Source: Oppiella nova
Lineage: Eukaryota; Arthropoda; Arachnida; Sarcoptiformes; Oppiidae
Assembly: GCA_905397405.1 (NCBI GenBank)
Contig: CAJPVJ010000433.1
Location: 2,978-25,450, forward strand
Reading direction: 5' to 3'
Length of the DNA: 22,473 nt
Made by a program: the position numbers and the translations under genes
Shown: one piece after another, positions 1 to 10,544 of the stretch
How positions within the stretch are numbered: position 1 is the stretch's first letter
Layout of the letters: each line of letters begins with the position of its first letter
The notes under the pieces: generated by a model
What the model saw: the letters and a program-made list of their open reading frames with translations, nothing else
What the model was told of the DNA's origin: nothing
The model's database searches: none

Positions 1-2
1 AG

Positions 3-149
3 CTAGTTAACTCTTTGATCTATAATTATACAACAGATGAATTAATGTTAAATAATAGCTTCCAAGCAATACATGTGGGCTTTGGATCGCTGTTAGGGGT
101 GAACAAAGCAATGAATATTAGGGCAAATAGTTTTGTTTTATTAAACTAA
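3..149 (+). CDS. Possible C-terminal end of an upstream gene (partial)
   Basis: A frame open from the window edge (codon 3-5) runs 48 codons to TAA at 147-149. The translation looks protein-like, with a stretch reading HVGFGSLLGVNKAMNI, whereas nearby noncoding DNA is full of stops. An ATTAAA at 198-203, about 50 bases past the stop, could be its polyadenylation signal, and NEK9 starts only 258 bases further on in the same direction. I do not recognise the family. An open frame this short could arise by chance in AT-rich DNA, so this is a tentative terminal exon. Confidence 0.3.
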   Translation, partial: LVNSLIYNYTTDELMLNNSFQAIHVGFGSLLGVNKAMNIRANSFVLLN

Positions 150-407
150 TTATCGATATTTAGAGCTCATATCCAATTGAGACAATACAGTAATATTATT
201 AAAACATAGCAAATGAGAGGCATTGCATTAGAGAGTAATCTTATCGTTGACACGAAACCCAATCTAATCACTTACGAGACAATTCATAGAGAACTCCTGC
301 AAAGATTGCTTTGCTATACATTCAAAACAACATCTCATTAATAGTATCATTCATGTTAGACTTGTATTGGATTTAATTGAATGAAATTTAATTAAATAGT
401 AATTAAA

Positions 408-3400
408 ATGAAAAAATTAAAAGGACTTCGTTTTGCCGACACTTCAGTTTCGATCGAAAATTTACGCCAAGAAAGACTTAAAAGTAGACAAAACTTTCTG
501 AAACAACTCAATTGGGATAACTATGAGAGGATTAGGGTTGTCGGCAAAGGTATGTCACATCCATGGCTTCCTTCATTTAATTATACATTAAGTTAATGCA
601 AATTTGTTTCATTTTCATTTTGATTAAAAGAAAAATCATTAGCATTTTCTATTTGCTTAATATAAAATATGTGATTACTTAAAATATATGAGATAATCAC
701 ATGTACAGAAATCTGATTATAGATTTAAGTTTATTTACATTTACTTGGATGTAGCAGAGTTATAGTATTTTTAAATAGTTAATTATAAATCACTTGCAGT
801 AATATCTTCAAAATGAAACTTTTCTATAATTTAAGGGGCGTTTGGAACGGCTGTCTTATATCGTAAAAAACCGGACGGTTTGCTAGTAGTGCTCAAAGAA
901 ATCAATATGAATGACTTGACTGCAGCTGAGAGACAATTAGCGATAAATGAAGTGAAAGTGTTGTCCATTTTGGACAATCAGAATATTGTCAGCTATTATG
1001 ACAGTTTCGAAAGTAACGGCAATTTGTATATCGAGATGGAGTACGCGGACGCCGGCACTCTCGCAGAGTTTTTGTCCCAATTGTCTGCACCTCTTCAAGA
1101 GTACGAAATACTTCTGATATTCAGACAAATCGTATGTGCCATCAGTTATTTGCATGAAAACAATATTCTGCACCGAGATATCAAAACGGATAATATTTTC
1201 CTTAATAAAGAGGGGTATATAAAAGTGGGTGACTTTGGGATCTCCAAAATGCTTACCACTAAAAGAGAGGCAGAGTCTGTGGTCGGAACGCCTTATTATA
1301 TTAGTCCCGAAATTGTAATATTAATATACATTTAATTTTGATTTATATATTATTTTATAAAATATTGTTTAAAACAATTGTCAATCAGTGCGAAGGCAAG
1401 AATTACAATCAAAAAGTTGATATCTGGGCCTTAGGTTGTGTTCTCTATGAAATGGCATGTCTTCACAAGACATTCGAGGGTTCTAACCTCCCGGTGCTTA
1501 TTAATAAAATAGTCAAGGTATTACACAGAATTTAGTTTGCTTATATTCAAATTGGATTTTTATTGATTACAAAACAAATAAAGTTTGTTGTATTGAATGG
1601 ATTGTAGGGTCAGTTCGCACCCGTCAAACGCAACTATTCCACTGAATTCCGTACTCTTATCAATGAGTTATTGCATAGAAATGCCGATTTGCGGCCAACA
1701 GCTCAAGAAGTAATGGACAGTTTGGTTCGTCTACTAAATAAGCAACAACTCGATAGAATCCAACTCTGGTCTCAATACCAAGAAATGCCGACTTCTATCA
1801 TGACTTCCGGTATTCTAATCCAAAACAGTAGGTATACGTTCACTCAAACACTATATTTTTGTAATTAACTCAAAACTTTATTAAAACAAAAGTTCACTGA
1901 GATATCCACGTTCAGCCGTGTATGAGGTCCAGATTAGTGAACCACATATCAAATTGTCTCCGATCAAATTACCACAAAAAATTAGAATAAAAGAGGTAAG
2001 GCTTATAACTTCATTTATTCACCGCATAATTAATATTAATAAAATATATCCATTTGCACCACACTGTTATCTTTACGATAAATCATATTTAATGGTTATA
2101 TTAATATTTTATTTTTTACTTGTAGTTAAGTAAGAGTTCGACCCATTATTTAGCGCTTTCCTACAATTCTGTAGTATATTCGTGGGGTATCGGCAATAAA
2201 GGGCAGTTAGGTTTAGGTGAGTCGGTAGTGAGCACTCGGGAACCGACACGTATTGAATCGATTAGCAATAGGACTATTGTCCGCATTTGTGCGTCCGATG
2301 GCTTCAGTTTGTTTGTCAGTAAGAATGGACTCGTAATGACGTGCGGAGACCATCAAAGTGGATGTTTGGGTCGAATCGACGCCTTTCCCTCTTTTACTCC
2401 CAAATTAGTAGACTCTTTGCTCAGTGCAGACGTTTCGTGTGTGAGTTGCGGTCCAAATCACGTATCGGTGGTGACGGGCGATGGGAAGGCCTATTCGTGG
2501 GGATCTAATATTGATGGCAGGCTGGGGATCGACTCGCGCGTCACGAACGTCGATATCCCTACAAGTGTTGCCTTTCCTGAAGGCGTTGTCATTAAAAATG
2601 TATTTTGTGGACACGACTCGACAGCTTTTATTGATGAGTTAGGATTCGTATGGATTTGTGGCAACAATTGCTTTAACAAACTGGGACTCAATGAGAAGAT
2701 ACAGTTCCGGACAATCAAAGTGAATAACAAATGGATTGCAACCAAATTAAAGTGGATTAAACAGAGAGTCCATTCCGTGTCTCTCGGTGTCCATCACTCG
2801 GCTTTTGTGGTCGAAGGAGAAAGAGTTATCACGTGTGGAGTCAATAGCGACGGCCAGTTAGGTTTGGGTCACGTCCGGCCTAAACATAAGCCACATTTCG
2901 TGAGACAACTGTCTGAACAGTCAATAATTGTTAGTTATTTTGAATAAATGACAGAACATTGAAGACAATATTGATTTTGTTATGAACTGATAGAGAGTAC
3001 AGACGGGATCAGCCTTTACAGTGGCCTCCAATTGCGAAAATGTGATCTATTTCTGGGGCGCCAGACCTCTCAATTCCAATGCAACTAATGGTATATTCTT
3101 AAGACTATGTTTAATGAATATTTGATTGTCTCATATAATAAATATGTTATAGAAGTCGTAAATCCAAGCAATCATTTGGCGTTAGAAGCGATAAAATTAG
3201 GTTTGTATTAGCGCTCAGACTCACTGTACTATACACTGTATATGCTATAGCACTGGTAGCACAACTTTAGTCGCATAAAAAGCTTTCTTATCTAATACAG
3301 TATTCAATGCTTTCATAAAAATGCTTTACTTTTGACCACTGAATGTGTTATTACAGAATTTTATATTAAATGTCATTTATTTATATCTATTTATTATTCA

Positions 3401-5167
3401 CTTCTTCGCAGTGAAACAAGTTTTGCACAAAATATTACATTAATGTATGGAATGAATTAGAGCTCAAATGACGTCCGGCCTAAACATAAGCCACATTTCG
3501 TGAGACAACTGTCTGAACAGTCAATAATTGTTAGTTATTTTGAATAAATGACAGAACATTGAAGACAATATTGATTTTGTTATGAACTGATAGAGAGTGC
3601 AGACGGGATCAGCCTTTACAGTGGCCTCCAATTGCGAAAATGTGATCTACTTCTGGGGCGCCAGACCTCTCAATTCCAATGCAACTAATGGTATATTCTT
3701 AAGACTATGTTTAATGAATATTTGATTGTCTCATATAATAAATGTTATAGAAGTCGTAAATCCAAGCAATCATTTGGCGTTAGAAGCGATAAAATTAGGT
3801 TTGTATTAGCGCTCAGACTCACTGTACTATATGCTATACAGTGGCTATACTGGTAGCACAACTTTAGTCGCATAAAAAGCTTTCTTATCTAATACAGTAT
3901 TCAATGCTTTCATAAAAATGCTTTACTTTTGACCACTGAGTGTGTTATTACAGAATTTTATATTAAATGTCATTTATTTATATCTATTTATTATTCACTT
4001 CTTCGCAGTGAAACAAGTTTTGCACAAAATATTACATTAATGTATGGAATGAATTAGAGCTCAAATGAATTAATGGATATCTTTCTGTTTGTGAAACACT
4101 ATTGCATTCAAATAAATTAAATCATATTTCACTTACAGTGCACTTCACATAAACATAAGATATAAGTTATATATTAATTATTTGCAGTTTTTGACATTGC
4201 TTTCAGTGAGTTATAGTACAATACCACTCATTTATGCCTTCACTTAACTTCTCTCATTACAATTAAATTAAAAAGTTTTTAATGCAATAAACACAGGAGA
4301 ATGCAATCAATCACTTATGAATGTTGTGGAGAGTGTGGGTCCCGACCACCCTATTGTTCAAATACGTGACCCACAGATCATAATCGATAACTTGTCTGAC
4401 CTCTCGCTCCTGAGTTCAACTAATAAAGCAATTATTCTCAAACCACAACCCATTGTATCTCTATATGCATCACCAGTACATTTACACCAGGGAGATGTTG
4501 TAGGCCTGGCCAACCTCTATGTTTTTGCAGGTTTACAATCAATTACCGCTGTTTGTATTCATAATATGTGTCTAAATTGAGATGAAATTTTACATAACAG
4601 ATGATAGCGTCTATATAGTGATCGACACAACTATTCCATTAAATACAGAAAACAACGATTTGTTTCAACAAACTTTGAGTCTATCAACAGTTGCCGAAGA
4701 AGAGAACTCAATGATTAGAGCCTCTAATGCCAGCAATTATAATACGGATACAAATTTGAGCCAAAATGTAATATTTTATGAGTAAATAACGATAGAAAGA
4801 GAGAAAAGCGTTCATAAGATTTATATGATATAAAGTATAACTAAAAAGCATTTAATACTCTATTCCTAAGATTCCCGAATGGATTAGAATAGAGATGGAG
4901 GCGAATACAAGTGCCATCGGTTTGCACTCAACAGTAGATTCAATGCCAATAGTGTCGGAGGAGTATGCGAGTGAAAAATGTTGTGATTGCTGTGAATGTC
5001 ATATAGAAATTTCAAGACTGAGAGATGAATTGCAACAAAAGGATAATACAATTTCCACTCTTCAGAGCCTAAACACAGAATTAGACGAACAGAACACACG
5101 ATTTGCGCGAAGGGAACAAGAATTGAACAAAAAGTTTTCGCTCTGCAAACAGTGCGCTATTATGTAA
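408..5167 (+). CDS. NEK9: NIMA-related kinase NEK9 (Nercc1/niki type), kinase + RCC1 repeats + coiled coil
   Basis: Eleven exons join in phase: 408-549, 836-1314, 1389-1517, 1608-1831, 1893-1995, 2126-2929, 2994-3090, 3153-3200, 4297-4530, 4601-4767, 4871-5167 (2724 nt, 907 aa). All introns are GT-AG. A stop at 393-395 lies in frame upstream of the ATG. The kinase domain (about residues 41-310) is complete: glycine loop GKGAFG, Lys68 in VLKEI, HRD at 160-162, DFG at 180-182, activation-loop Thr199 in GTPYYISPE. RCC1 propeller repeats follow (about 365-740; SWGIGNKGQLGLG, SWGSNIDGRLG, CGVNSDGQLGLG). After an acidic/Asn-rich linker come a cysteine cluster (846-853), a coiled coil (about 854-898) and the C-terminus CAIM. 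In animals NEK9 acts in mitosis upstream of NEK6/7 in spindle assembly. Length and the C-terminal coiled coil favour NEK9 over the shorter NEK8. Exons 7 and 8 recur at 3594-3690 and 3751-3798. Exon 7 could also start at 3003; 2994 was preferred because it restores the RCC1 strand. Confidence 0.93.
2871..4067. repeat. 600-bp tandem duplication covering NEK9 exons 7 and 8
   Basis: Unit 1 is 2871-3470 and unit 2 is 3471-4067. They are about 98% identical, differing by a few substitutions and small indels. Each holds the last 59 bases of exon 6 or its copy, all of exon 7 and exon 8, and flanking intron. Both coding differences (GTA/GTG and TAT/TAC) are synonymous. No terminal repeats or target-site signature mark it as a mobile element. 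Confidence 0.95.
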
Positions 5168-5800
5168 ACCTATTGTCCATTTATTCTTACTTATAATTCT
5201 TTACTTGTATATCAAATCAACACAACCATATCGACCGCTCCAGTCTTTTATCCTTTAATGACATTACGAATACTGTATTAAGAAATCGTACTGTATATAT
5301 GAAACGATACACAAAATAACACTACTTTTCCAGTCATTTAACAGACTAAATAAATATTTCATTCCAATAATACTTTTTTACAAAAGCTATATTTAATTAA
5401 TATATGGATTTATTTTCAATAATTAAATAAAAGATCTATTTTCTAATCCAATATGTAAACAAAATAAATTGGATTTCGAGTCTACATGTAATCCATTACA
5501 AGATTTACAAAAACTCATTTGATCTTAAAAATTGTGTTAATAATAAACTATTTGTGGATCTCCATTCAATTTAAAGGAAATTAAAACCTGACAGTTATCT
5601 TAAATTGAAATATATATTTCTCAGATAAAAGTCATAAAAGTCTTATTGCCACATATTATTCGTATTATACTCTAATGTATAGATTCTGTACTATAGAACA
5701 TAGTGTACCCGATGGTACATATGATTGCTTATTCATGTGAATAATCATTCATATACTGTATTTACAAACATAAAGAAAGAAAATTATTAAAAATATTTAA

Positions 5801-5827
5801 TGATTAATATTTATAAATTATTAATCA
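5801..5827. repeat. Near-perfect 27-bp AT palindrome
   Basis: Nine-base arms TGATTAATA (5801-5809) and TATTAATCA (5819-5827) flank a nine-base centre that is itself almost palindromic. It could extrude as a cruciform or hairpin. In DNA this AT-rich it may be chance. Confidence 0.5.
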
Positions 5828-6472
5828 ATATTTATGTTAATTATTGAGAAAAAGAATCTATACATTTTCAAAACCTTTTATTTAATTTGTTAGATTATTA
5901 AGTTAAATAAAAATTTATCACATTATTTATAAAATATTTGAACTGCTTATAACTAGTAAAACTAATAACTTATAAGTACTTACAGTTAGATAGTTAATAT
6001 ACAAAGTTTATTTATTTATTGTGAATTATCAATGATAAGCATAATTCTAAATAGCAAAAAGTACTTGGGTGCCATTTAAGAATTATAGAATTTTATTTGT
6101 ATGTTAAAATTATGTATTGTTAAATCCTAAATAATTCCCTTGATATCAAAAAAATATTTATTTTTAAAAATTTAAAATAAAATTGATCATAATTTTGCAT
6201 TAATTACTTTTATTTAATAAAATGTAACATTGTAAAGGACTTGAAAAATTAATACTTGCAGATGAATACACAATAAACTTTTGTATACAGAACTATTATT
6301 TCGCAAATATTTGTCTAAATTTATTGTATTATTTAATCATTTTTCAGTGGATATCTCATTTTCTAGACAAAGACATGGATTAAGTTAAACAAACTTTTAA
6401 TTAATCTTTAGACTCAACGAAATAAGTGGGAACAAGAATTTGTTCATTCTTTGGTTACAATACAGTATAAAT

Positions 6473-6483
6473 TATATAAAAAG
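6473..6483 (+). promoter_or_regulatory. Candidate TATA box of the carboxylesterase gene
   Basis: TATATAAAAAG lies 49 bases upstream of the esterase ATG at 6532, with a second TATAAA at 6466-6471. Transcription would be expected about 30 bases downstream, near 6503-6510, giving a short leader. This is a sequence match only, and TATA-like words are common in this AT-rich DNA. Confidence 0.4.
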
Positions 6484-6531
6484 CAATTCTGTAATGTTTA
6501 AGACAAGTTCTTTTCATTATTATTATACGAA

Positions 6532-8423
6532 ATGAATTCATTGTATTATTTGATATATGCTTCTTATTTAGTAAGCAATTGTGTTGTAAATACAGCAGTT
6601 ATTGTGAATACAGATTTAGGTTCACTTAAAGGAAATGAATTCTTTATTAAAGATCAAAACAAAACAATTTCAGTCTTTGAAGGCATTCCATATGCAAGAC
6701 CTCCGACAGGAGATCTTAGATTCAAAAGAGCAGTTCCTGCCGACAAATGGACCGGAATTTGGGACGCAACTCATCGTAAGAATATTTATTTATATTTATG
6801 TTATTAATGTATTATTTTTTATTGTATTAATATTTAAAGTAATAGTTTAAGTATAGAGTTTATATATTTATTTGTATGGCATGTTAGCCAGGTCGTGGTG
6901 TACTCAACCGGATGAAGACAATATAAGCGAAGATTGTCTTTTCCTTAATATATACGTTCCCCACAATCGGTTTGATAATCAAACAAAGCAGATGAAGAAA
7001 AGTGTAATGTTCTGGGTACATGGTGGCAGTTTTATCACAGGCTCAATATTTAGCCAACAGTTTAACGCCACATACTTGTCATCCATGGGTGATGTGGTGG
7101 TGGTTGAGGCCAATTATAGACTTTCAGCATTTGGTTTACTATACGATGGCAGTGAAGAGGCGCCGGGAAATCAAGCCCTCTCTGATCTCTTGATAGCACT
7201 TAAATTTGTTAAGAATAACATTGAATTCTTTGGCGGAGATCCCAATTCTGTGACTTTATTTGGCGAAAGCGCGGGAAGTATGGCTGTATCGGCACTAATA
7301 CTGATAAAGAATGAGAATCTGTTTAACAGAGCAATAATGCAAAGCGGATCCGTTGACTCATACCTTGGAAGTGAAGCCAAAGAATCGGCACTCATTAAGG
7401 CTCAAGACTTAGCCAAAGAATTCAAATGTTTTGATGAATTAACAAACAAAATCAATATATCGTGTCTCAGAAATGCTGATCCAAAACAATTAGCTACCAG
7501 TTGTAATAAAATGAGATATAATAATCAATTCTTTACGCCGATATTTGGTGAAGACTTATTACCAATCAAACCATCAATAGTTCTCGAGAAAGGAGAATTC
7601 AAGTATTTATTCATTAACTCATTTCTATTGACATTCAATTAATAAAAGTCAAATAATATAATTTTTGTATTTAATTGAAGCAAAAACATTAGTCTATTGT
7701 TTGGGACGTGTAATGACGAGGGATCGGGATTTGTTTCAAGCTTTGGATTTCAAGACTTGAGTTCCAGCAGTCCCAATTCGTCCATGAACTTGGAGAAAGC
7801 TCATTTTATGATAGAATTATTGTTTGGTGTAATGAAAGTCTCTTATAGCAAAGAAGTGGCAGATTTTTATACAAAAGGTCTAACAGATAATGACGGATAT
7901 GAACTAAAGAAAGCGGTGTCCAATGCCTTTGGTGATTACCAATTGACCTGTCCCACCATTAGATTTGGGGCACACCTTGCAGTCAATGACAATTCATATG
8001 CATATCGATTAACATTTAGCACAAGAGATAACTGGACGGGTGTCCAGCACGGGGATGAGTTGAAGTATGTGTTTGGAAATCCTTTTTTGTATCCAAATGA
8101 CTACAGTAAGGATGAGAAGCAATTAAGTTTGACTTTCATTCAAACGTGGACCACATTTGCCAAAACGGGGTATAATATCATCACTTTATTGAATACAAAG
8201 TATAATTAGAGAATTATACCGTATATTAAAACTTAATTTATTATTGAATAGAAAACCCCCGCAAATACACAGAACTCATTGGCCACAAGCTATTGACAAG
8301 AAAATTACAGATTATTCGGTCAGATATTTGGCACTAAATCCAAAAGAGTATAAAATTGTAGAAAATGAATATAAAAGCACTTGTGATGGCTTCTGGAAAA
8401 AACATGTCAATTCAAATGAATAA
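6532..8423 (+). CDS. Secreted type B carboxylesterase (alpha/beta hydrolase)
   Basis: Four exons, 6532-6775, 6888-7602, 7681-8169 and 8252-8423, give 1620 nt (539 aa) with matched phases. The first 20 or so residues are a hydrophobic signal peptide. Family marks are complete: FEGIPYARPP, EDCLFLNIYVP, oxyanion-hole HGGSF, nucleophile elbow GESAGS with Ser209, Glu333 in GTCNDEGSGF, and His443 in GVQHGDEL. The catalytic triad is therefore intact and the enzyme should hydrolyse carboxyl esters in the secretory pathway or outside the cell. There is no GPI-type tail (it ends FWKKHVNSNE). The loop between Cys86 and Cys98 is only 11 residues, too short to carry the choline-binding tryptophan of acetylcholinesterase, so this is a general carboxylesterase. 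Such genes are often amplified in mites and insects and linked to detoxification; substrate cannot be told here. Exon 4 continues the fold and carries the real stop. Confidence 0.93.
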
Positions 8424-8487
8424 CTTTGCAAATGTTAGGCATATTCTGTTAACTTTTTAAATATATAAGGCTAATTTGTATTGTAAA

Positions 8488-8533
8488 TTTATTAATTAAT
8501 GAAAACTGTCTGTTAAATTGTAAATATAATAAA
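8488..8533. promoter_or_regulatory. Crossed polyadenylation signals of convergent genes
   Basis: On the plus strand AATAAA at 8528-8533 lies 105 bases past the esterase stop. On the minus strand AATAAA (TTTATT at 8488-8493) lies about 58 bases past the RING-CH stop. The two signals have passed each other, so the mature 3' UTRs should overlap antisense by several tens of bases. Confidence 0.45.
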
Positions 8534-8551
8534 TGCAAAGAATTTGAAAAT

Positions 8552-9340
8552 TTATGAGAAAATCACTTTAATATAATTAAACATATTTGGCCACCAATTC
8601 ATTCTTATGGCTAAACTTCCAGCGTATGGTTTATCCCATTTAAGGATCACGTCTTTGCCATTATAACCGTTGTAAATCATTTGATATATAGAGAGACTGA
8701 CGCCACCGATGAAGTCGTCGTCGTGTCCGTGGTCTGCATCGTACACAAGAAATGTCACTTTACTGAGGATGGAAACCGACTTATTCTTCCAGTTCAGACA
8801 CTCGTGATTCCAATTCGGGTTATTATTGTCGTTATGGATATCTGTCTCACAATCACAATCCCTGTCCACACATACGATAGAATAGGCGTCAGACTTGTGC
8901 CAAATAAGTAGATCCATGTCTGGCAGTTGTGCCGAATGTATGGTCACATCCAGAGAACCCGTGAATATCATATAATATATATTAACCGTTAATAAGCATA
9001 AGATTAGACTCAAAATCATAGCAAAGAATTGAAGATTAGTGTTGAATACGAAGTGATGAAAGGCCTGCCATTTGTCTTCAATGAAAGCCATTATCCATTC
9101 CCTTCTGTTCCTATAGTTATAGACGTAAACAGATTTACAGATTTCACACTTCAGTCGTCTGAGGCTTCTTCGAGATATTAACCATCTCTTGAGACACTTG
9201 CGGTGCACGTATTGAGCGGTTCCCTTACACTCGCAGGGAGTCATCAATTCTGTGACAGAATCGCTCTCCAAACAGATCCGACAAATGGGATTCATCTCAT
9301 TCTCCGCTCCCATACTCTCATCCTTCACACTCTCTTCCAT
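8552..9340 (-). CDS. Transmembrane RING-CH (MARCH-like) E3 ligase with C2 domain
   Basis: A single uninterrupted exon of 262 aa. The start is the first in-frame ATG (9338-9340); codons upstream stay open to 9394 but lack an ATG and cover a short tandem repeat. Residues 20-68 form a C4HC3 RING-CH finger: C20, C23, C36, C38, H46, C49, C65, C68, with the family's long gap and tryptophan after C49. A hydrophobic segment (about 105-126) is one membrane span. Residues 129-248 form a C2 domain with acidic calcium ligands in place (D143, D151, D201, D203, D209), NNNPNW at 172-177 and DADHGHDDD at 201-209. RING-CH proteins use an E2 to ubiquitinate membrane proteins from the cytosolic side; the C2 would then lie across the membrane. 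Known MARCH proteins usually have two spans and no C2. The gene ends 128 bases from the esterase, facing it. The lack of introns, unlike its neighbours, may mean a retrogene origin. Confidence 0.88.
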   Translation of the reverse strand: MEESVKDESMGAENEMNPICRICLESDSVTELMTPCECKGTAQYVHRKCLKRWLISRRSLRRLKCEICKSVYVYNYRNRREWIMAFIEDKWQAFHHFVFNTNLQFFAMILSLILCLLTVNIYYMIFTGSLDVTIHSAQLPDMDLLIWHKSDAYSIVCVDRDCDCETDIHNDNNNPNWNHECLNWKNKSVSILSKVTFLVYDADHGHDDDFIGGVSLSIYQMIYNGYNGKDVILKWDKPYAGSLAIRMNWWPNMFNYIKVIFS

Positions 9341-10286
9341 CACAACTAACCAACACTTGTGACCAACACTTGTCACCAACACTTCAGTCACCAAATAATT
9401 AGCAAATTTTCCACCAATTCATGGTTTAGTGCAAACTCAGTAACACTGTTAATAGTCATTAATTAAATCATTGCTACTTTCAATCATTATTTATCTATAA
9501 TAGATGTGAATGTCAAGAATCATTAAATACTCAAATTTTGATTATAATTTAAGCGATTTTAAATGCATTTATACTATATTTACAAAACTATACATTAGAG
9601 TGCATTCAAAATAAAATACTGTTTATCAATATTTGAGTCAAGTGTTTGGCTGATAAAAGTTTTATCTGTTGGTAAATTTCATGTTCAATAGTAGTGTACT
9701 CCAGTATATTTACTAAATAAAATTGAAAAACAGCTATTTTGTATTTAATTAATATATTGCATAACTTTCTATACCGGTATGATATAAAAAATGAAGTATC
9801 TAATACAGTACAATAATATAAATTGTATGAAAGTTTCATAATGAAACCCTTAAAAAGTATGTACAGCGGTTTAAGGAAAATTATTAATTATTTAAATTCA
9901 CATCAAAATAATATTGACACTTCGCTTATATCATATAAGTTATATGTATTTATTAAAATTAATAATTTTACATAAATTACATATAAATTAATTGGAAATT
10001 TTAAGTTGCAGCAATTTTACATTGCTAAATTTAATAATCATTACACACAGTTCCCAATAGCTTAACCTTGACGTGCATAAACCAAAATGCTCTGTGAATC
10101 TCTGCGAACGCAATGTAATGCTTTAACAATTGAATAATCATTTATTTACTACAGTATTATAGTACATAATAATAATATGATAATTAGGAAAGAATTGAAT
10201 ATTTTATATAAAACAACATTTTATTTCATATCAAATATTTATTAAAGTTATTTTTAAATGTTTATTATTTAATTATTGATGTTTTC
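9341..10286. other. AT-rich DNA upstream of the RING-CH gene and downstream of GPN1
   Basis: Positions 9349-9388 hold about three copies of a 13-base unit around CCAACACTTGT, probably in the RING-CH leader. An upstream ATG at 9422-9420 (minus) opens an 8-codon frame that stops before the main start. The rest is AT-rich with many stops; a more GC-balanced island at about 10045-10135 has no recognisable content. TACAGTA occurs at 9804 and 10150. A 77-codon minus-strand frame at 9606-9839 looks spurious. Confidence 0.5.
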
Positions 10287-10544
10287 AATTTGTATCAAAT
10301 GATGGTAACATAAATTATATAAACAAATAATTTAATTTTGGGTCGACTTTTGAGATAAAAATGATTTCTTGAAGTCTTCGTATTCTTTCTTTTCGTTTTC
10401 GTCTATTAGACATAAATTTGTATCAAATGATGGTAACATAAATTATATAAACAAATAATTTAATTTTGGGTCGACTTTTGAGATAAAAATGATTTCTTGA
10501 AGTCTTCGTATTCTTTCTTTTCGTTTTCGTCTATTAGACATAAA
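10287..10544. repeat. Perfect 128-bp tandem duplication carrying the last GPN1 exon
   Basis: The sequence 10287-10416 recurs without a mismatch 128 bases later, at 10415-10544. Each unit contains the whole 71-nt terminal GPN1 exon with its splice acceptor and stop: 10530-10460 in the gene-proximal copy and 10402-10332 in the distal copy. The two-base overlap (AA) at the junction resembles microhomology. Confidence 0.95.

Larger units (their letters stand above)
5168..6531. other. AT-rich intergenic stretch between NEK9 and the esterase
   Basis: No coding frame with protein-like composition is seen on either strand. It should hold the NEK9 3' UTR (an AATAAA lies within about 5347-5356) and the esterase promoter. 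It contains three TACTGTA words (5271, 5289, 5754), one TACAGTA (6461) and a near-palindrome at 5801-5827. No RNA gene or transposon remnant is recognised. Confidence 0.6.

Noticed and set aside
2871-4067. The 600-base repeat as a transposon
   Set aside because: No terminal repeats, transposase or target duplications; its content is NEK9 exons and introns.
408-5167. NEK8 identity for the kinase
   Set aside because: NEK8 is about 690 residues and lacks the C-terminal coiled coil; 907 residues with a coiled coil fits NEK9.
6532-8423. Acetylcholinesterase identity for the esterase
   Set aside because: The loop that carries the choline-binding tryptophan is missing and there is no GPI or tetramerisation tail.
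8552-9340. A secreted pore-forming protein because of the perforin-like C2
   Set aside because: There is no membrane-attack domain or signal peptide; only the C2 motifs are similar, and the N-terminus is a RING-CH finger.
9341-9394. Eighteen extra N-terminal codons for the RING-CH protein
   Set aside because: The extended frame has no ATG and runs through a 13-base tandem repeat typical of a leader; the first ATG is at 9340.
9606-9839. 77-codon minus-strand open frame
   Set aside because: Composition is that of translated AT-rich DNA (Ile, Leu, Tyr, Lys), with no domain, signal peptide or supporting splice sites.
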